The notes under the pieces were generated by a model. It had not been told where the DNA came from and searched no databases. It worked only from the letters and a program-made list of their open reading frames with translations. The translations under genes and the position numbers were made by a program. This document shows, piece after piece, positions 46,751-55,904 of a stretch of DNA of 64,000 bases. Within the stretch, counting starts at the first letter, position 1. Every line of letters starts with the position of its first letter. The DNA is taken from contig JAUQPB010000001.1 in the NCBI GenBank assembly GCA_030550585.1, forward strand, positions 186,001 to 250,000, in the 5' to 3' direction. Source of the stretch: Thermoproteota archaeon (GTDB taxonomy: Archaea; Thermoproteota; Thermoprotei_A; Sulfolobales; Ignisphaeraceae).

Positions 46751-47641
46751 ATGATTTCCATGGCTTATATGGGACTACGAGAAATACTCAATAGCCTAGA
46801 CGATCCAAAAAATCTAATCTTTTTGGAACCTCTTGTGAAAGATGTTGTAGAGTATTACATGGAGCAGTTGCTTAGGGATGGTCTCATCAAATCTTGTGGA
46901 GATGGATATCACATAGATATTGAAGCTATTGAAAAACTTGTAGATTCTAATCCACAGATGGAGTATCTGCAAACAAGTCAATATCATCATATTGGATTCG
47001 CTGTGCCAAGTTTCCTCGAGTTTGCGTATAGAATACGCCACAAAGATAAGGTTATTGTGCAGGAGCCGGGGCTTACATCAGCATTTGTATTCTATGTCAG
47101 GAATCTTTTAAACTATTTGTGCAAGATGAAACCCGAGATTATTTTCATTGTTGACACAATACTAGATAAAATCGTCGATAAAAATGGCGAGCTTCTATAT
47201 GGATACAAGGACATGTACATGATAGAATCATACATGTTCTTATCAGATGCATGTAGCAATGTATTGCTGTATGTGAAAGACTTGAGAAAAACTGAAAAAT
47301 TGATTGCGAAGATCCTAAATGAGTCGGACAATATCGGTATCGCAATAGATATTGAAGGCGTGACTAAAAAAGGTATGCCAGCTAATATTGTGGATATAAT
47401 TAAGAGCAGAGTTAAGAGGCCAGCCATAGGAACTGTCATACCTATGCAAGCACAAAAATATGTAGGCGACGGTGAGAAGAGATCTCTGCAAAAGCTATTC
47501 AGCATATATGGAGATGATATGATCGTTATACTGGCAAACACAAGACCAATCACAGAGCCTCTCGCAGAGAAACTAGAGCCAGATTCAATACGCAGATTTA
47601 TAAACTATATAGAGGAGATCCTCAGTCAAGCGAGGTTTTAG
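46751..47641 (+). CDS. Unknown protein in the MoaD-like cluster
   Basis: No family is recognised. The N-terminal ~60 residues (MGLREILNSL to YHIDIEAIEKL) look like a small winged helix. The rest is alpha/beta with strands at KPEIIFIVDTIL, NVLLYVKDL, IGIAIDIEGV and DMIVILANTRP, so it may bind a nucleotide, but there is no P-loop. The ATG at 46751 is preferred: CGGTGAT lies 5 bp ahead. Only 5 bp separate its stop from the MoaD-like gene, so they are co-translated and probably work together. Confidence 0.7.
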   Translation: MISMAYMGLREILNSLDDPKNLIFLEPLVKDVVEYYMEQLLRDGLIKSCGDGYHIDIEAIEKLVDSNPQMEYLQTSQYHHIGFAVPSFLEFAYRIRHKDKVIVQEPGLTSAFVFYVRNLLNYLCKMKPEIIFIVDTILDKIVDKNGELLYGYKDMYMIESYMFLSDACSNVLLYVKDLRKTEKLIAKILNESDNIGIAIDIEGVTKKGMPANIVDIIKSRVKRPAIGTVIPMQAQKYVGDGEKRSLQKLFSIYGDDMIVILANTRPITEPLAEKLEPDSIRRFINYIEEILSQARF

Positions 47642-47646
47642 AAACT

Positions 47647-47907
47647 ATGAAAAAGGTTATTGTAAAACCTATTGGGTTCAAAGATCTGCAAGATAGGTAT
47701 ATGGAGATTTTGCTAGATGAAAACTCAACCATTTCTCAGCTTGTCAACAAATTTCTTCAGGTAATGAGCGTGTCTGAAATGAATGGAGATGAAATTATAG
47801 TGATGTGCAATAACAAACAGCTCTACCCCGATGATAAAGTCCCTGAAGATTGCCAAACAATTGAGTTATTCCCATTTGCTAGTGGGGGTAAAACACTTTT
47901 ATATTAA
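47647..47907 (+). CDS. MoaD/ThiS-like beta-grasp (ubiquitin-like) protein with tail after Gly-Gly
   Basis: The 86 residues have the beta-grasp pattern: strand MKKVIVKPIG, strand YMEILLDENS, helix ISQLVNKFLQ, and the final strand QTIELFPFASGG, the standard end of MoaD, ThiS and archaeal SAMP proteins, which act as sulphur carriers or protein modifiers through a terminal Gly-Gly. Here five residues, KTLLY, follow the Gly-Gly. Activation would need a protease to remove them, as with ubiquitin precursors, or the tail means it is not used as a carrier. No E1-like or JAMM protease gene is next to it. It is followed 21 bp later by an aldo/keto reductase gene. Confidence 0.75.
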   Translation: MKKVIVKPIGFKDLQDRYMEILLDENSTISQLVNKFLQVMSVSEMNGDEIIVMCNNKQLYPDDKVPEDCQTIELFPFASGGKTLLY

Positions 47908-47928
47908 TGACTTGCACCGTGGTTAGAT

Positions 47929-48744
47929 ATGTCCAACCAGATCAACGTAGATCTTAAAAAAGTTCTTGGAAAAACAGGTGTGAAGGTTTCTCCAATAGGT
48001 TTTGGAACCCTTAATATAAGGGATTTCATAAACGCTGAGAAAGCGATGTTGAAAGCGGTTGAATATGGCATAAACATATTCGAAGTCTCAGAAACATATG
48101 CAAATGGGCTGGCTTTAGACTATTTTGGAAGATTTCTTGCTAAGATTAAAAGAGAGGATGTTTTCATAGTATTTAGAGCCTCGCCACTAATTCTAGCTGA
48201 TCCAGACAGTTTTGAGACAAAATTCAACAAGTTTCTTCAAAAAATGAACACCTCATATGTCGATGCCTTAATGATCGGCTGGTACGAAGATGCAATACCG
48301 TTGGAGACACAGCTAACATCTTTAGAGAGGGCTGCTGAGAGAGGCTATGCTAAGTTTATCGGGGTAAGCGGTTTTAAAGTCAAGCAGATTGCCAGAGTTT
48401 TGAACATGCCAAAGAAGTATGAAATTTCTTTGATTCAGAACAGATATAATGTGATGGACAAGCGCATAGAAAAAGATGTGCTACCATTTGCCATGAAAAA
48501 CAACATCGCTGTGCTAGCCTGTTCAGCTCTTGACGGAGGTCAGGCGATTCGACAGCCAGTAGTTATGCGTATTGCAAGCAAGTATAATGCAACTGGGGCC
48601 CAAATCGCTCTAAGCTATGTTATTTCAAACCCGAATGTCGTTGCTCTTGTAAAAAGCGAGAATATAGATCATGTAGTTGAGGATGTCACAGCCTCCAAGA
48701 CCGTGTTGAAAGAAGAAGATTTAAGTGCTCTAAGGTCAATGTAG
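47929..48744 (+). CDS. Aldo/keto reductase family protein
   Basis: A TIM-barrel NAD(P)H-dependent reductase. Start KTGVKVSPIGFGTLNI, the KFIGVSGFKVKQI strand and QNRYNVMDKRIEKDVLPF are family features. The catalytic tetrad is only partly clear: Tyr in VSETYANG is at the usual place and Asp/Lys can be proposed, but a typical catalytic His after VDALMIG is missing (WYEDA instead). It may therefore be an altered or regulatory member. It lies between the MoaD-like and Memo genes; the substrate is unknown. Confidence 0.8.
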   Translation: MSNQINVDLKKVLGKTGVKVSPIGFGTLNIRDFINAEKAMLKAVEYGINIFEVSETYANGLALDYFGRFLAKIKREDVFIVFRASPLILADPDSFETKFNKFLQKMNTSYVDALMIGWYEDAIPLETQLTSLERAAERGYAKFIGVSGFKVKQIARVLNMPKKYEISLIQNRYNVMDKRIEKDVLPFAMKNNIAVLACSALDGGQAIRQPVVMRIASKYNATGAQIALSYVISNPNVVALVKSENIDHVVEDVTASKTVLKEEDLSALRSM

Positions 48745-48761
48745 TGGTAGAGTGATGAGAT

Positions 48762-49670
48762 TTGAACAGAGATGGAGATACTATTAGAGAGCCGCAAGCC
48801 GCTGCATGGGGTTTTTACCCATTCAATAAGAGCCAGCTTATAAAAGAATTGGAAAGAGCTTTCACAAACACTAGATTTGGTCCAGGGGCTCTTCCAAGCA
48901 AAAAACAAGGTGGATTAACAATCATTGGCGGTGTTGTGCCACATGCTGGCTATAGCTATTCGGCTTCCTGTGCAGCATGGTTCTACAAGGAGCTTGCCGA
49001 AAATAAGCCGACTATAGAAACTGTTATTCTTCTTGGAACAAATCATACAGGTTTTGGAAAGACGATAACAACATCAACTTATTACATCACGTGGGCAACA
49101 CCGCTTGGAGCTGTGAATATTGATGTCGAGTTCATCAATAAATTGAAGAAGGAGTACCCACCTCTAGATGATGATGCACTTGCCCATACTAGAGAACACT
49201 CATTAGAAGTTCAACTCCCATTCCTACAGTATGTATACGGGGACAAGTTCAGAATAGTGCCCATAGTAGTAAAGGATCTTACTCATCAAGAGGCTAGAGA
49301 TTTTGCCGAGGCATTGAAAAGAGTTGTAGATGATCTAAAAAGAGATGCTATAGTTATAGCATCATCTGACTTCACACACCACGGCTCTATATATGGTTAT
49401 GTTCTTTTCAATTCAAACATATCTCAAAGTGTTAGAGAATTGGATAAGAGGTTTATAGACGCTATAACAGAGCTTGATACAAGAAGGTTCCTCAAATTGA
49501 TAGAAGATTACAATGCAACTGTATGCGGATTTGGAGCAATAGCTATTGCTATGGAGTATACAAAGCTATTGAATGGAAAGGCAAAGCTATTGAAGTATTA
49601 TCACTCAGCTGATGTTACAGGAGACGAAGATGTTGTTGTTGGATATGCATCAATATTGTTCTACAAATAA
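48762..49670 (+). CDS. Memo-family protein (AmmeMemoRadiSam system B)
   Basis: Memo proteins have the fold of class III extradiol dioxygenases and bind metal with conserved His. Here IREPQAAAWGFYP, VVPHAGYSYS (metal His), LLGTNHTGFG, HSLEVQLPFLQ and ASSDFTHHG are seen. They are often found with an AMMECR1 and a radical-SAM gene; neither is adjacent here. The start is a TTG at 48762 with GTGATGAG before it. Length 302 aa is a little above usual. The biochemical role is not settled. Confidence 0.9.
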   Translation: MNRDGDTIREPQAAAWGFYPFNKSQLIKELERAFTNTRFGPGALPSKKQGGLTIIGGVVPHAGYSYSASCAAWFYKELAENKPTIETVILLGTNHTGFGKTITTSTYYITWATPLGAVNIDVEFINKLKKEYPPLDDDALAHTREHSLEVQLPFLQYVYGDKFRIVPIVVKDLTHQEARDFAEALKRVVDDLKRDAIVIASSDFTHHGSIYGYVLFNSNISQSVRELDKRFIDAITELDTRRFLKLIEDYNATVCGFGAIAIAMEYTKLLNGKAKLLKYYHSADVTGDEDVVVGYASILFYK

Positions 49671-49673
49671 GAA

Positions 49674-50372
49674 TTACTTTATGTAACATCTATTATCAAT
49701 TCTTTTTATTTCTAGAGAATCAATATAAACATCTATATTGGATAGAAAATCGTTTAAAAATCTTACAGAAACGATTGGAACCCCCTCGAAAACCCATGTT
49801 GATGAAGTATAAAGCGTTATTACTATGGGTATGAAAAGCTTTGTTTTGCGAATTGCAGGAACCTCAGAGGTCACCCACTCACAGTATTTAACCAGTTTGT
49901 CTATTCTAGCCATATGCTCTCTAACAATCTTAGAGACAGAGGATTTTCCAATACGACGCCTCCAATGCTTACACTCAATAATGTACCCCATCTTCTTAAC
50001 CATATCAAGAGCTAGCACATCTATCTGGAACTGCGATATCCTTTTATGTGTATAGCCAGATACATAATCAAGTCCAGCAGACTTTAGCCTTGCCGCTATG
50101 TAATCTTCAAATTCTTTCCACTCTATATAGCTGGCAAACCTCATAACATCTACAGTCATTTTTTCTTCTATCAGCAAGAGAAGTTCAACTGGGTTCACTA
50201 AGTTAATTCGGCTGTTGCTAACAGATATGCATCCTCTTTTCAAACCTTCTACAAAAATCTCCTCTACAAGATTTCTGTCCATAGGCCTCAGAAGCTTTAC
50301 AAACTCTGGTTCAAGTGCTTTATATCTAAACAAGTGTTCTAGCACATCACCAACTGTTATGTAGCTTACCAT
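49674..50372 (-). CDS. Restriction-endonuclease-fold protein (Mrr-like, PD-(D/E)XK)
   Basis: The C-terminal domain has a PD-(D/E)XK nuclease site: FEDYIAARL helix, then QIDVLALD and YIIECKHW (D..ExK). The first ~90 residues are helical and may bind DNA. Proteins like this occur as single genes in crenarchaea near housekeeping genes, so a repair or DNA-processing role is as likely as restriction. It overlaps nothing and its stop is 4 bp from the Memo stop; the mevalonate kinase gene is 5 bp upstream on the same strand. Confidence 0.75.
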   Translation of the reverse strand: MVSYITVGDVLEHLFRYKALEPEFVKLLRPMDRNLVEEIFVEGLKRGCISVSNSRINLVNPVELLLLIEEKMTVDVMRFASYIEWKEFEDYIAARLKSAGLDYVSGYTHKRISQFQIDVLALDMVKKMGYIIECKHWRRRIGKSSVSKIVREHMARIDKLVKYCEWVTSEVPAIRKTKLFIPIVITLYTSSTWVFEGVPIVSVRFLNDFLSNIDVYIDSLEIKRIDNRCYIK

Positions 50373-50376
50373 CTTA

Positions 50377-51399
50377 TCACATTTCCCCTTTCTCTACAAC
50401 CTCTACCCCAGTTGATTCAATACCTGTAGCAACTATTGTGGCACCCAAAGCCTCGGCAACTCTCTTCAATATGTTTGCATGTTCCTCATCTCTTGCAAGA
50501 GCTATAAACGCGCCTCCACCACCAGCACCAGATGTCTTTGCTCCTAGGGCTCCAGCACCCCTAAGGGTGTTTACTATTGTGTGATGCTCTAGGCTAACAA
50601 CACCTAGCGAATCTAAAAGCCCATGGTTCAAGTTCATAAGAATTCCAATTCTTTCAGCATCTCCTTGTAGAATACTACTGCGAGCCTCTTCAACGATACT
50701 GCCAATAGCATCTACAATCTTGCTTGCGCTTATAGAGCTCTTCAAAAGTTTCTTCACATTCGATACTAGAACAGCTGTTGTCGACTTTTTTGGCGTATAT
50801 CCAACAATAAGATTCATTTTTGTTGGCGTTGGCAGAGGCTCTGCCTTGGGGGTAGCAGGATCTATATATCTAATGCCACCAAAAGTTATGGTGTAGGTGT
50901 CCATCGGGCTTGCCACTCCCTGAACAATTTGCTCTGTTCTCCATGAAAGCTTTGCTATAAGGCTTTTCTCAATCTCTGTTGTTGAAAGATATGTTGATAG
51001 ACATAATGTGGTTGTGGCAACAGATACCGCTGCTGATGTTCCTAACCCTACGCCTGTTGGAACAGGACTCTTTAGGTACATTATAAAGCCTCTTCTTCTA
51101 CCTGGTTTAACCTCATCCTCGCACAATCCAATAGCTGTTGCAATATAGCTGACAAATCTTTTTGCAACATCGTTGTCTACCTCAGTTTTGCTAAAAAGAT
51201 TGTCTTCTCTGTTAAACTCTATTTTTCTTATGGGTAGCAACACATTGTTGAATTCTACAACAATTTTCTGCTCATGAACATCCATAGCCTCGACAAGAAT
51301 GTGTAATGGTAGTGTAAATGCTATTGCAGGCTTTCCATAGACTACAGCATGCTCGCCAAACAATGTTGCCTTCAGCGGCACTTTGATAAGCATTTTCAA
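50377..51399 (-). CDS. mvk: Mevalonate kinase
   Basis: It phosphorylates mevalonate, the next step after HMG-CoA reductase. GHMP-kinase motifs are present: KATLFGEHAVVYG near the start, the phosphate loop PVPTGVGLGTSAAVSVA, and the C-terminal GAGGGGAFIAL. Catalytic Asp is in SPMDTYT. Length 340 aa is normal for archaea. It probably shares a transcript with the nuclease-like gene downstream. Confidence 0.93.
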   Translation of the reverse strand: MKMLIKVPLKATLFGEHAVVYGKPAIAFTLPLHILVEAMDVHEQKIVVEFNNVLLPIRKIEFNREDNLFSKTEVDNDVAKRFVSYIATAIGLCEDEVKPGRRRGFIMYLKSPVPTGVGLGTSAAVSVATTTLCLSTYLSTTEIEKSLIAKLSWRTEQIVQGVASPMDTYTITFGGIRYIDPATPKAEPLPTPTKMNLIVGYTPKKSTTAVLVSNVKKLLKSSISASKIVDAIGSIVEEARSSILQGDAERIGILMNLNHGLLDSLGVVSLEHHTIVNTLRGAGALGAKTSGAGGGGAFIALARDEEHANILKRVAEALGATIVATGIESTGVEVVEKGEM

Positions 51400-51444
51400 A
51401 TGTTTTGCACCAGTCGATTTGGGTTAAAGCCGGTTTTGATCATG

Positions 51445-51495
51445 TCAGAGGAGGTTCATAACATCATCGCATCAGTGTGGGCAACAGATCATCAT
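51445..51495 (-). ncRNA. C/D box guide RNA overlapping the thrS stop codon
   Basis: Minus strand: C ATGATGA (51489-51495), 13-nt guide, D' CTGA (51472-51475), 4-nt spacer, C' ATGATGT (51461-51467, last base off consensus), 12-nt guide TATGAACCTCCT, D CTGA (51445-51448). Box C contains the thrS stop codon, so the RNA could be cut from the 3' end of the thrS message. Its D guide shares TGAACCTC with the guide at 46562-46610. Confidence 0.8.
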
Positions 51496-53354
51496 TGTGA
51501 TTTCACTGGCTGTAGATAGCTTAGCGACGGTCTCTTACTCACATATATAGGCATGGCCATGTCTATTTTTGGGTATCCTTCTAATTCCTTCTCAAGCATT
51601 TTAATAAGCTCTTCTACATTCATGCTCTTTTGGACTCCTGTAGCTCTTATTCTGACATTCACTGTACCCGTACTCACTTCTCTTTCACCAACTACAATCA
51701 CATATGGTATCCACTCAACCCCTGCATCACGAATCTTTTTACCAAGGCTCTCATCTCTGTCGTCGACGTCTACCCTGATACCATATGACAACAGTTTTTG
51801 TGCAATCTGTGTGGCATACTCCAGATACTCTTTTGACACGGGGATTACCCTTACTTGTATTGGTGAAAGCCAGAGTGGTAGTGTTGGAGGTACACCCTCC
51901 TTCTCCTTCTTTGCTATGGTATCGAAAACCATGTATATATATCTCTCTACAGATCCTATGATGGCTGTGTGTATTATAACAGGATACTTCTCATTTCCAT
52001 TCTCATCAACGTATTTGATGTTGAATCTCTTCGCATTTCCAACATCTATTTGCCACGTGGCTATTTCTCTTGGTCTGTTAAGCTCGTCGATAATCACATA
52101 CTCAACATTTATGACCCAGTAGTACATCCCTGCTGGATATACTGTTACCAGAACCGGCCTGCCCTCGCTTTTGACTAGCTCCACAATGTAGTCAAAGTTT
52201 GTTTTGAGGAAATCCTCTGTGATGTTATATATCGCTAGATACTCCCTTCCAATCTTCTTTGCCTCCTCAACGATCTTGCTCCTCACTAGAAGAGCTATTT
52301 TCTTTGCCTCCTCAAGATCTTTGGTCAATATGTGCAGATCTGGCATGTGAAATCTTCTCAATCTGAATCCTAGTACCAGCTCACCGCTTTGCTCATATCT
52401 GTAGCTGTCAGCCACTTCAAACATGCCCAGCGGCAAGTCTTTATAGCTTAGAACCCAGTCTTTTAATATGGAGAACTGCTGATAGCATGCAGCAAATCTT
52501 AGAATGAATCTGTCTGTATCCATTCTGACCTCGTACATTCTCTCGCCAAACAACTCAGCATGTTGCCTCACAGGCTCCGCCACTAGACTAAACATGTTTG
52601 TTCCCTTAACTCTGAAGACCGGTATACCGAGACTGCTTGCGGTTTTCCATGAGTACTGAGATACAGCCTCGAATATCACAGTTGCATGTGGTTCAAACCT
52701 CATGTGACCTCTATCCGATAGCTCCTCCCATTCAAAACCAAATTTCTTGAGGTATTGATATACCCTGCCCTGGCCACCCTCAGCCTCTTTTCTAAAAACC
52801 TCTTTCTCAACAAGAACTTTGAATTCATCGTCTTTGAATTCGTACTCCTCAGGCTTTACAAGTTTACCATCAGGTGTTAGAATATAATATTTTTTCTCTA
52901 TAGTCCTCCTAGCACCCTCTTCAACAGGTTTTATTGTCTTTGACAACTCGCTTAGGGGATGGCCATAGCAGTGAAGCTTAAACTCCTTGTACCAGCCAAA
53001 GGCCGCTCTATAAACTTTTTCAACTCCAATGGACGATCTAAGCCTATCTGCTAAGGCATTTAGAATCTTTTTTGCGGCCCCAGGTGGAGCTAGAGATTGT
53101 GATAGATGTGCATATGGATAGACAAGAATAGCTTGTGCATTAACATTCTTGTAAACGTTTAAGATTTCGTTTGCAGCCTTTTCAACAACTACTTCAATGT
53201 TTTTCTCGTCACCTTCTTCAACACTTGTAAACACAACGAGAACATTTTCAAGATGCTTCTCTGCAATATCATCCGACAACTCATCGGCGTTTTCAACAGC
53301 TTTTTCTTTTGCTTTGAACCAAAAATCCTTAGCGTGTATAAGCAGTAGACGCAA
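51492..53354 (-). CDS. thrS: Threonyl-tRNA synthetase, archaeal type with N-terminal editing domain
   Basis: The N-terminal ~145 residues are the archaeal D-aminoacyl-tRNA-deacylase-like editing domain (LLIHAKDFWF, VYPYAHLS). The class II core follows with motif 2 SYRYEQSGELVLGFRLRRFH (seen as SYRYEQSGE) and zinc ligands Cys in FAACYQQ, His in DLHIL and His in IIHTAIIGS. The C-terminal anticodon-binding domain is present. With 620 aa this is the undivided form, not the split editing/catalytic pair of some crenarchaea. A C/D RNA overlaps its stop. Confidence 0.94.
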   Translation of the reverse strand: MRLLLIHAKDFWFKAKEKAVENADELSDDIAEKHLENVLVVFTSVEEGDEKNIEVVVEKAANEILNVYKNVNAQAILVYPYAHLSQSLAPPGAAKKILNALADRLRSSIGVEKVYRAAFGWYKEFKLHCYGHPLSELSKTIKPVEEGARRTIEKKYYILTPDGKLVKPEEYEFKDDEFKVLVEKEVFRKEAEGGQGRVYQYLKKFGFEWEELSDRGHMRFEPHATVIFEAVSQYSWKTASSLGIPVFRVKGTNMFSLVAEPVRQHAELFGERMYEVRMDTDRFILRFAACYQQFSILKDWVLSYKDLPLGMFEVADSYRYEQSGELVLGFRLRRFHMPDLHILTKDLEEAKKIALLVRSKIVEEAKKIGREYLAIYNITEDFLKTNFDYIVELVKSEGRPVLVTVYPAGMYYWVINVEYVIIDELNRPREIATWQIDVGNAKRFNIKYVDENGNEKYPVIIHTAIIGSVERYIYMVFDTIAKKEKEGVPPTLPLWLSPIQVRVIPVSKEYLEYATQIAQKLLSYGIRVDVDDRDESLGKKIRDAGVEWIPYVIVVGEREVSTGTVNVRIRATGVQKSMNVEELIKMLEKELEGYPKIDMAMPIYVSKRPSLSYLQPVKSQ

Positions 53355-53501
53355 GTATGTTGCACCACATTGTTTAGGTGGGTGTATGCTAGCTTAAGCA
53401 ACTCTTCTAGACTCAATATAAGGTTTTTTGGAGATTCTGTTTCGGGCTAGACTCTAACAATATATTAGCTTTTTTCGAATGTATAAAACTCAGAAATTTG
53501 G

Positions 53502-54467
53502 GTGAAAATAGTGGTAACAGAAGAGAAGAAGGTGAAGAGCCTAGAGGAGCTTGGCATATCATCGACCATACTGAAAAAGCTTCAGGAAATGGGGATAACC
53601 ACCGTAGAGGCCTTGGCAGCTGCTAACCCGCAAGAGCTTAGCCAAAACCTTGCCATACCCCTTCCAACAATACAGAAGCTGGTCTCCCAGGCTAGAGCAG
53701 CTCTTGGACTTGGATTCAAAACTGCTTTAGAGATAAAGAAAGAGAGAATGAGCCTACCGAAGATAACCACTGGAAGCAAGAATCTAGATAATCTACTCGG
53801 TGGGGGTGTGGAGGTGAAGACAATAACAGAGTTCTTCGGAGAGTTTGGAAGTGGCAAAACCCAGTTGTGCCACCAGCTAGCAGTGAATGTGCAGCTACCG
53901 CTTGAGAAAGGCGGCTTAGGTAAAAAGGCTATATATATAGATACTGAGGGGACGTTCAGATGGGAGAGAATAGAGGCTATGGCCAGAGGGCTTGGCCTTG
54001 ACCCGGATAAGACCATGGAGAACATACTCTATGTCAGAGCTGTTAACAGCGACCACCAAATGGCTGTTGTTGAAGAGCTGAAGGATTTGATACCAAAAGA
54101 GGACATTGGGCTTGTAGTTGTAGACTCCGTAACAGGTCACTTCAGAGCTGAGTATCCAGGCCGAGAAAACCTTGCTGTTAGACAGCAAAAACTCAATAGA
54201 CATCTGCATCAGTTAATGTCGTTGGCAGAGCTATTCGATGTTGCTGTTGTTATAACCAACCAGGTTATGGCAAGACCAGATGTATTCTATGGAGATCCAA
54301 CAACTGCTATAGGAGGCCATGTGCTATATCATGCGCCTGGAATCAGAGTCCAGCTGAAGAAGAGTAGGGGCAATAGAAGAATAGCTAGAATAGTTGATGC
54401 ACCCCACCTACCAGAGAGCGAAGCTGTTTTCGCAATAACTGAGGTTGGTGTGAGAGACCCAGAATAA
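53502..54467 (+). CDS. radA: RadA recombinase
   Basis: The archaeal Rad51/RecA protein for strand exchange. The N-terminal helix-hairpin-helix domain (about 10-70) is followed by the ATPase core: Walker [10 protein letters not shown], Walker B LVVVDSV, and [10 protein letters not shown] of the L1 region. Length 321 aa is normal and no intein is present. The GTG at 53502 follows TTGGGTGA. The prepilin peptidase gene follows. Confidence 0.96.
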   Translation: MKIVVTEEKKVKSLEELGISSTILKKLQEMGITTVEALAAANPQELSQNLAIPLPTIQKLVSQARAALGLGFKTALEIKKERMSLPKITTGSKNLDNLLGGGVEVKTITEFFGEFGSGKTQLCHQLAVNVQLPLEKGGLGKKAIYIDTEGTFRWERIEAMARGLGLDPDKTMENILYVRAVNSDHQMAVVEELKDLIPKEDIGLVVVDSVTGHFRAEYPGRENLAVRQQKLNRHLHQLMSLAELFDVAVVITNQVMARPDVFYGDPTTAIGGHVLYHAPGIRVQLKKSRGNRRIARIVDAPHLPESEAVFAITEVGVRDPE

Positions 54468-54518
54468 ATCGCTTTGTCCAAGACCCATATAAGATCATGT
54501 ATAGTGTGAGATTCAACA

Positions 54519-55286
54519 TTGCAGACAGGTATTTTGGAGGAAATCGTCATAGCTTCTATCGCAATACTAACCTTTGTTGTTGCAGGCGTTTTTGATTGGA
54601 GGAATAGAGAAGTTGATCCAAGGATATGGATAGCACCAATAGTTGTGGGCATAATCTTCAATTTCTTCTACATTACCTTCCAAGCCTACGATAAAACAAT
54701 TCTGCTGTTCCAAATAGGCATTGCAGTATTTTTTGTTTTAACAATAGCTATTCTGGTTTTTGTTGTGAACTTGCTTGGTGGTGCAGACTTCATGGCTATA
54801 TCAACATTTGTTGCTTTATACCCATTCAACAGACTTGCTATAGCTAAGAGTGTTGTGCTTGGAAATAGATGTGTTTTTCTATTCAACTTGTTTCCACCTG
54901 TTCTATGGCTTCTAGCAATATATTCTATGATCATGCTATTCATCATTATAAGGAATGTTATACACAATCTGTTTGTATATAGGAGCATTAAGGAGATGAG
55001 AATTCCCATCCATAAAAAGGTTTTTTATATGGCGTTCAACAGGTTTATGACTGTTGATGAATATATGAGGAAGAGGTTCTATTACCCTGTCTATGTTCCG
55101 GGGGTTGTTGACAGAGTTACTTTTGATATATATGAGGATGATGCTGATTGGAAAAAGAAGTTAGGGGTGCTACCCAAAGACACTATAATTGTTGTTTCGT
55201 GGGGGATACCAATGGTTTCCTTCCTGTCTATTTCAGCAACAATCTATATAGTGATGTATGTTCTGTTTTATCTATCTATTGCTTGA
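54519..55286 (+). CDS. Prepilin/prearchaellin peptidase (PibD-like, A24 family)
   Basis: An aspartic membrane protease that trims class III signal peptides of archaeal pilins and archaellins. The two catalytic Asp regions are FDWRNREVDPR and the GGAD motif in LLGGADFMA (the GxGD signature). About six to seven hydrophobic helices are visible; the ~110-residue soluble segment near 160-225 is an insertion not seen in small PibD proteins. It lies 51 bp after radA. Confidence 0.85.
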   Translation: MQTGILEEIVIASIAILTFVVAGVFDWRNREVDPRIWIAPIVVGIIFNFFYITFQAYDKTILLFQIGIAVFFVLTIAILVFVVNLLGGADFMAISTFVALYPFNRLAIAKSVVLGNRCVFLFNLFPPVLWLLAIYSMIMLFIIIRNVIHNLFVYRSIKEMRIPIHKKVFYMAFNRFMTVDEYMRKRFYYPVYVPGVVDRVTFDIYEDDADWKKKLGVLPKDTIIVVSWGIPMVSFLSISATIYIVMYVLFYLSIA

Positions 55287-55379
55287 TTTGTGATAAAGCT
55301 TTAATAGTTGCTTTGACTATTGTTGCAAACTGAGAAATAGTTTGGCCTAGGGTGGCTACAGGTAGTGTTTAGTGGAAGA

Positions 55380-55865
55380 ATGGTTTTGTGGGCTCCTTGG
55401 AGAGAATCCTATGTGGTACAGCAATATAGTGGTGAGTGCATATTTTGTAAAGCTGTAAACCAAGATGATCTGGCCAACTATGTTGTTTACAGATCCAAGC
55501 ATAGCATAGCTCTTCTCAACAAGTATCCTTATAACAATGGGCATGTGATGGTTGCCCCAATAAAGCATGTACCAAGTCTTGAGATGCTTTCCGACGATGA
55601 GTTGCTCGATCTTGCAAAAACTGTGTCAATTGTTTTAAAGGCTCTTAGAAAGTGTTATAATCCACATGGCTTTAATATTGGAGCCAACATTGGGAGGGCT
55701 GCTGGAGCAGGTATAGAGGGGCATCTACACATACACATAGTTCCTAGGTGGAACGGAGACACAAACTTCATGCCTGTTATAGCAAATACCAAGGTCATTC
55801 CAGAAGACCTCAACGTAAGCTGGAAGAAAATTAGAAGTTGCTTAGAGGATGTATCCTCAGATTAG
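55380..55865 (+). CDS. HIT-family nucleotide hydrolase
   Basis: The histidine-triad motif is HLHIHIVPRW near the C-terminus, with CIFC near residue 25 forming, with downstream His, the zinc site seen in Fhit/HINT-like archaeal proteins. These hydrolyse dinucleoside polyphosphates or AMP-conjugates. The ATG at 55380 (MVLWAPWRESYV) is the likely start; GTG at 55365 is an alternative. A C/D box RNA on the other strand overlaps its last 9 bp. Confidence 0.92.
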   Translation: MVLWAPWRESYVVQQYSGECIFCKAVNQDDLANYVVYRSKHSIALLNKYPYNNGHVMVAPIKHVPSLEMLSDDELLDLAKTVSIVLKALRKCYNPHGFNIGANIGRAAGAGIEGHLHIHIVPRWNGDTNFMPVIANTKVIPEDLNVSWKKIRSCLEDVSSD

Positions 55866-55904
55866 AGCCCATCATCACACATCAGATTTGCTACATAACA
55901 TCAT
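55857..55904 (-). ncRNA. C/D box guide RNA antisense to the HIT gene end
   Basis: Minus strand: C ATGATGT (55898-55904), 12-nt guide TATGTAGCAAAT, D' CTGA (55882-55885), 3-nt spacer, C' GTGATGA (55872-55878), 11-nt guide TGGGCTCTAAT, D CTGA (55857-55860). Only the last base of box C departs from consensus. Its guide ends within the HIT stop region. No clear promoter is seen directly upstream. Confidence 0.75.

Noticed and set aside
51553-52122. 189-aa open frame opposite thrS
   Set aside because: Antisense to a well-supported ThrRS; residue use is typical of a shadow frame.
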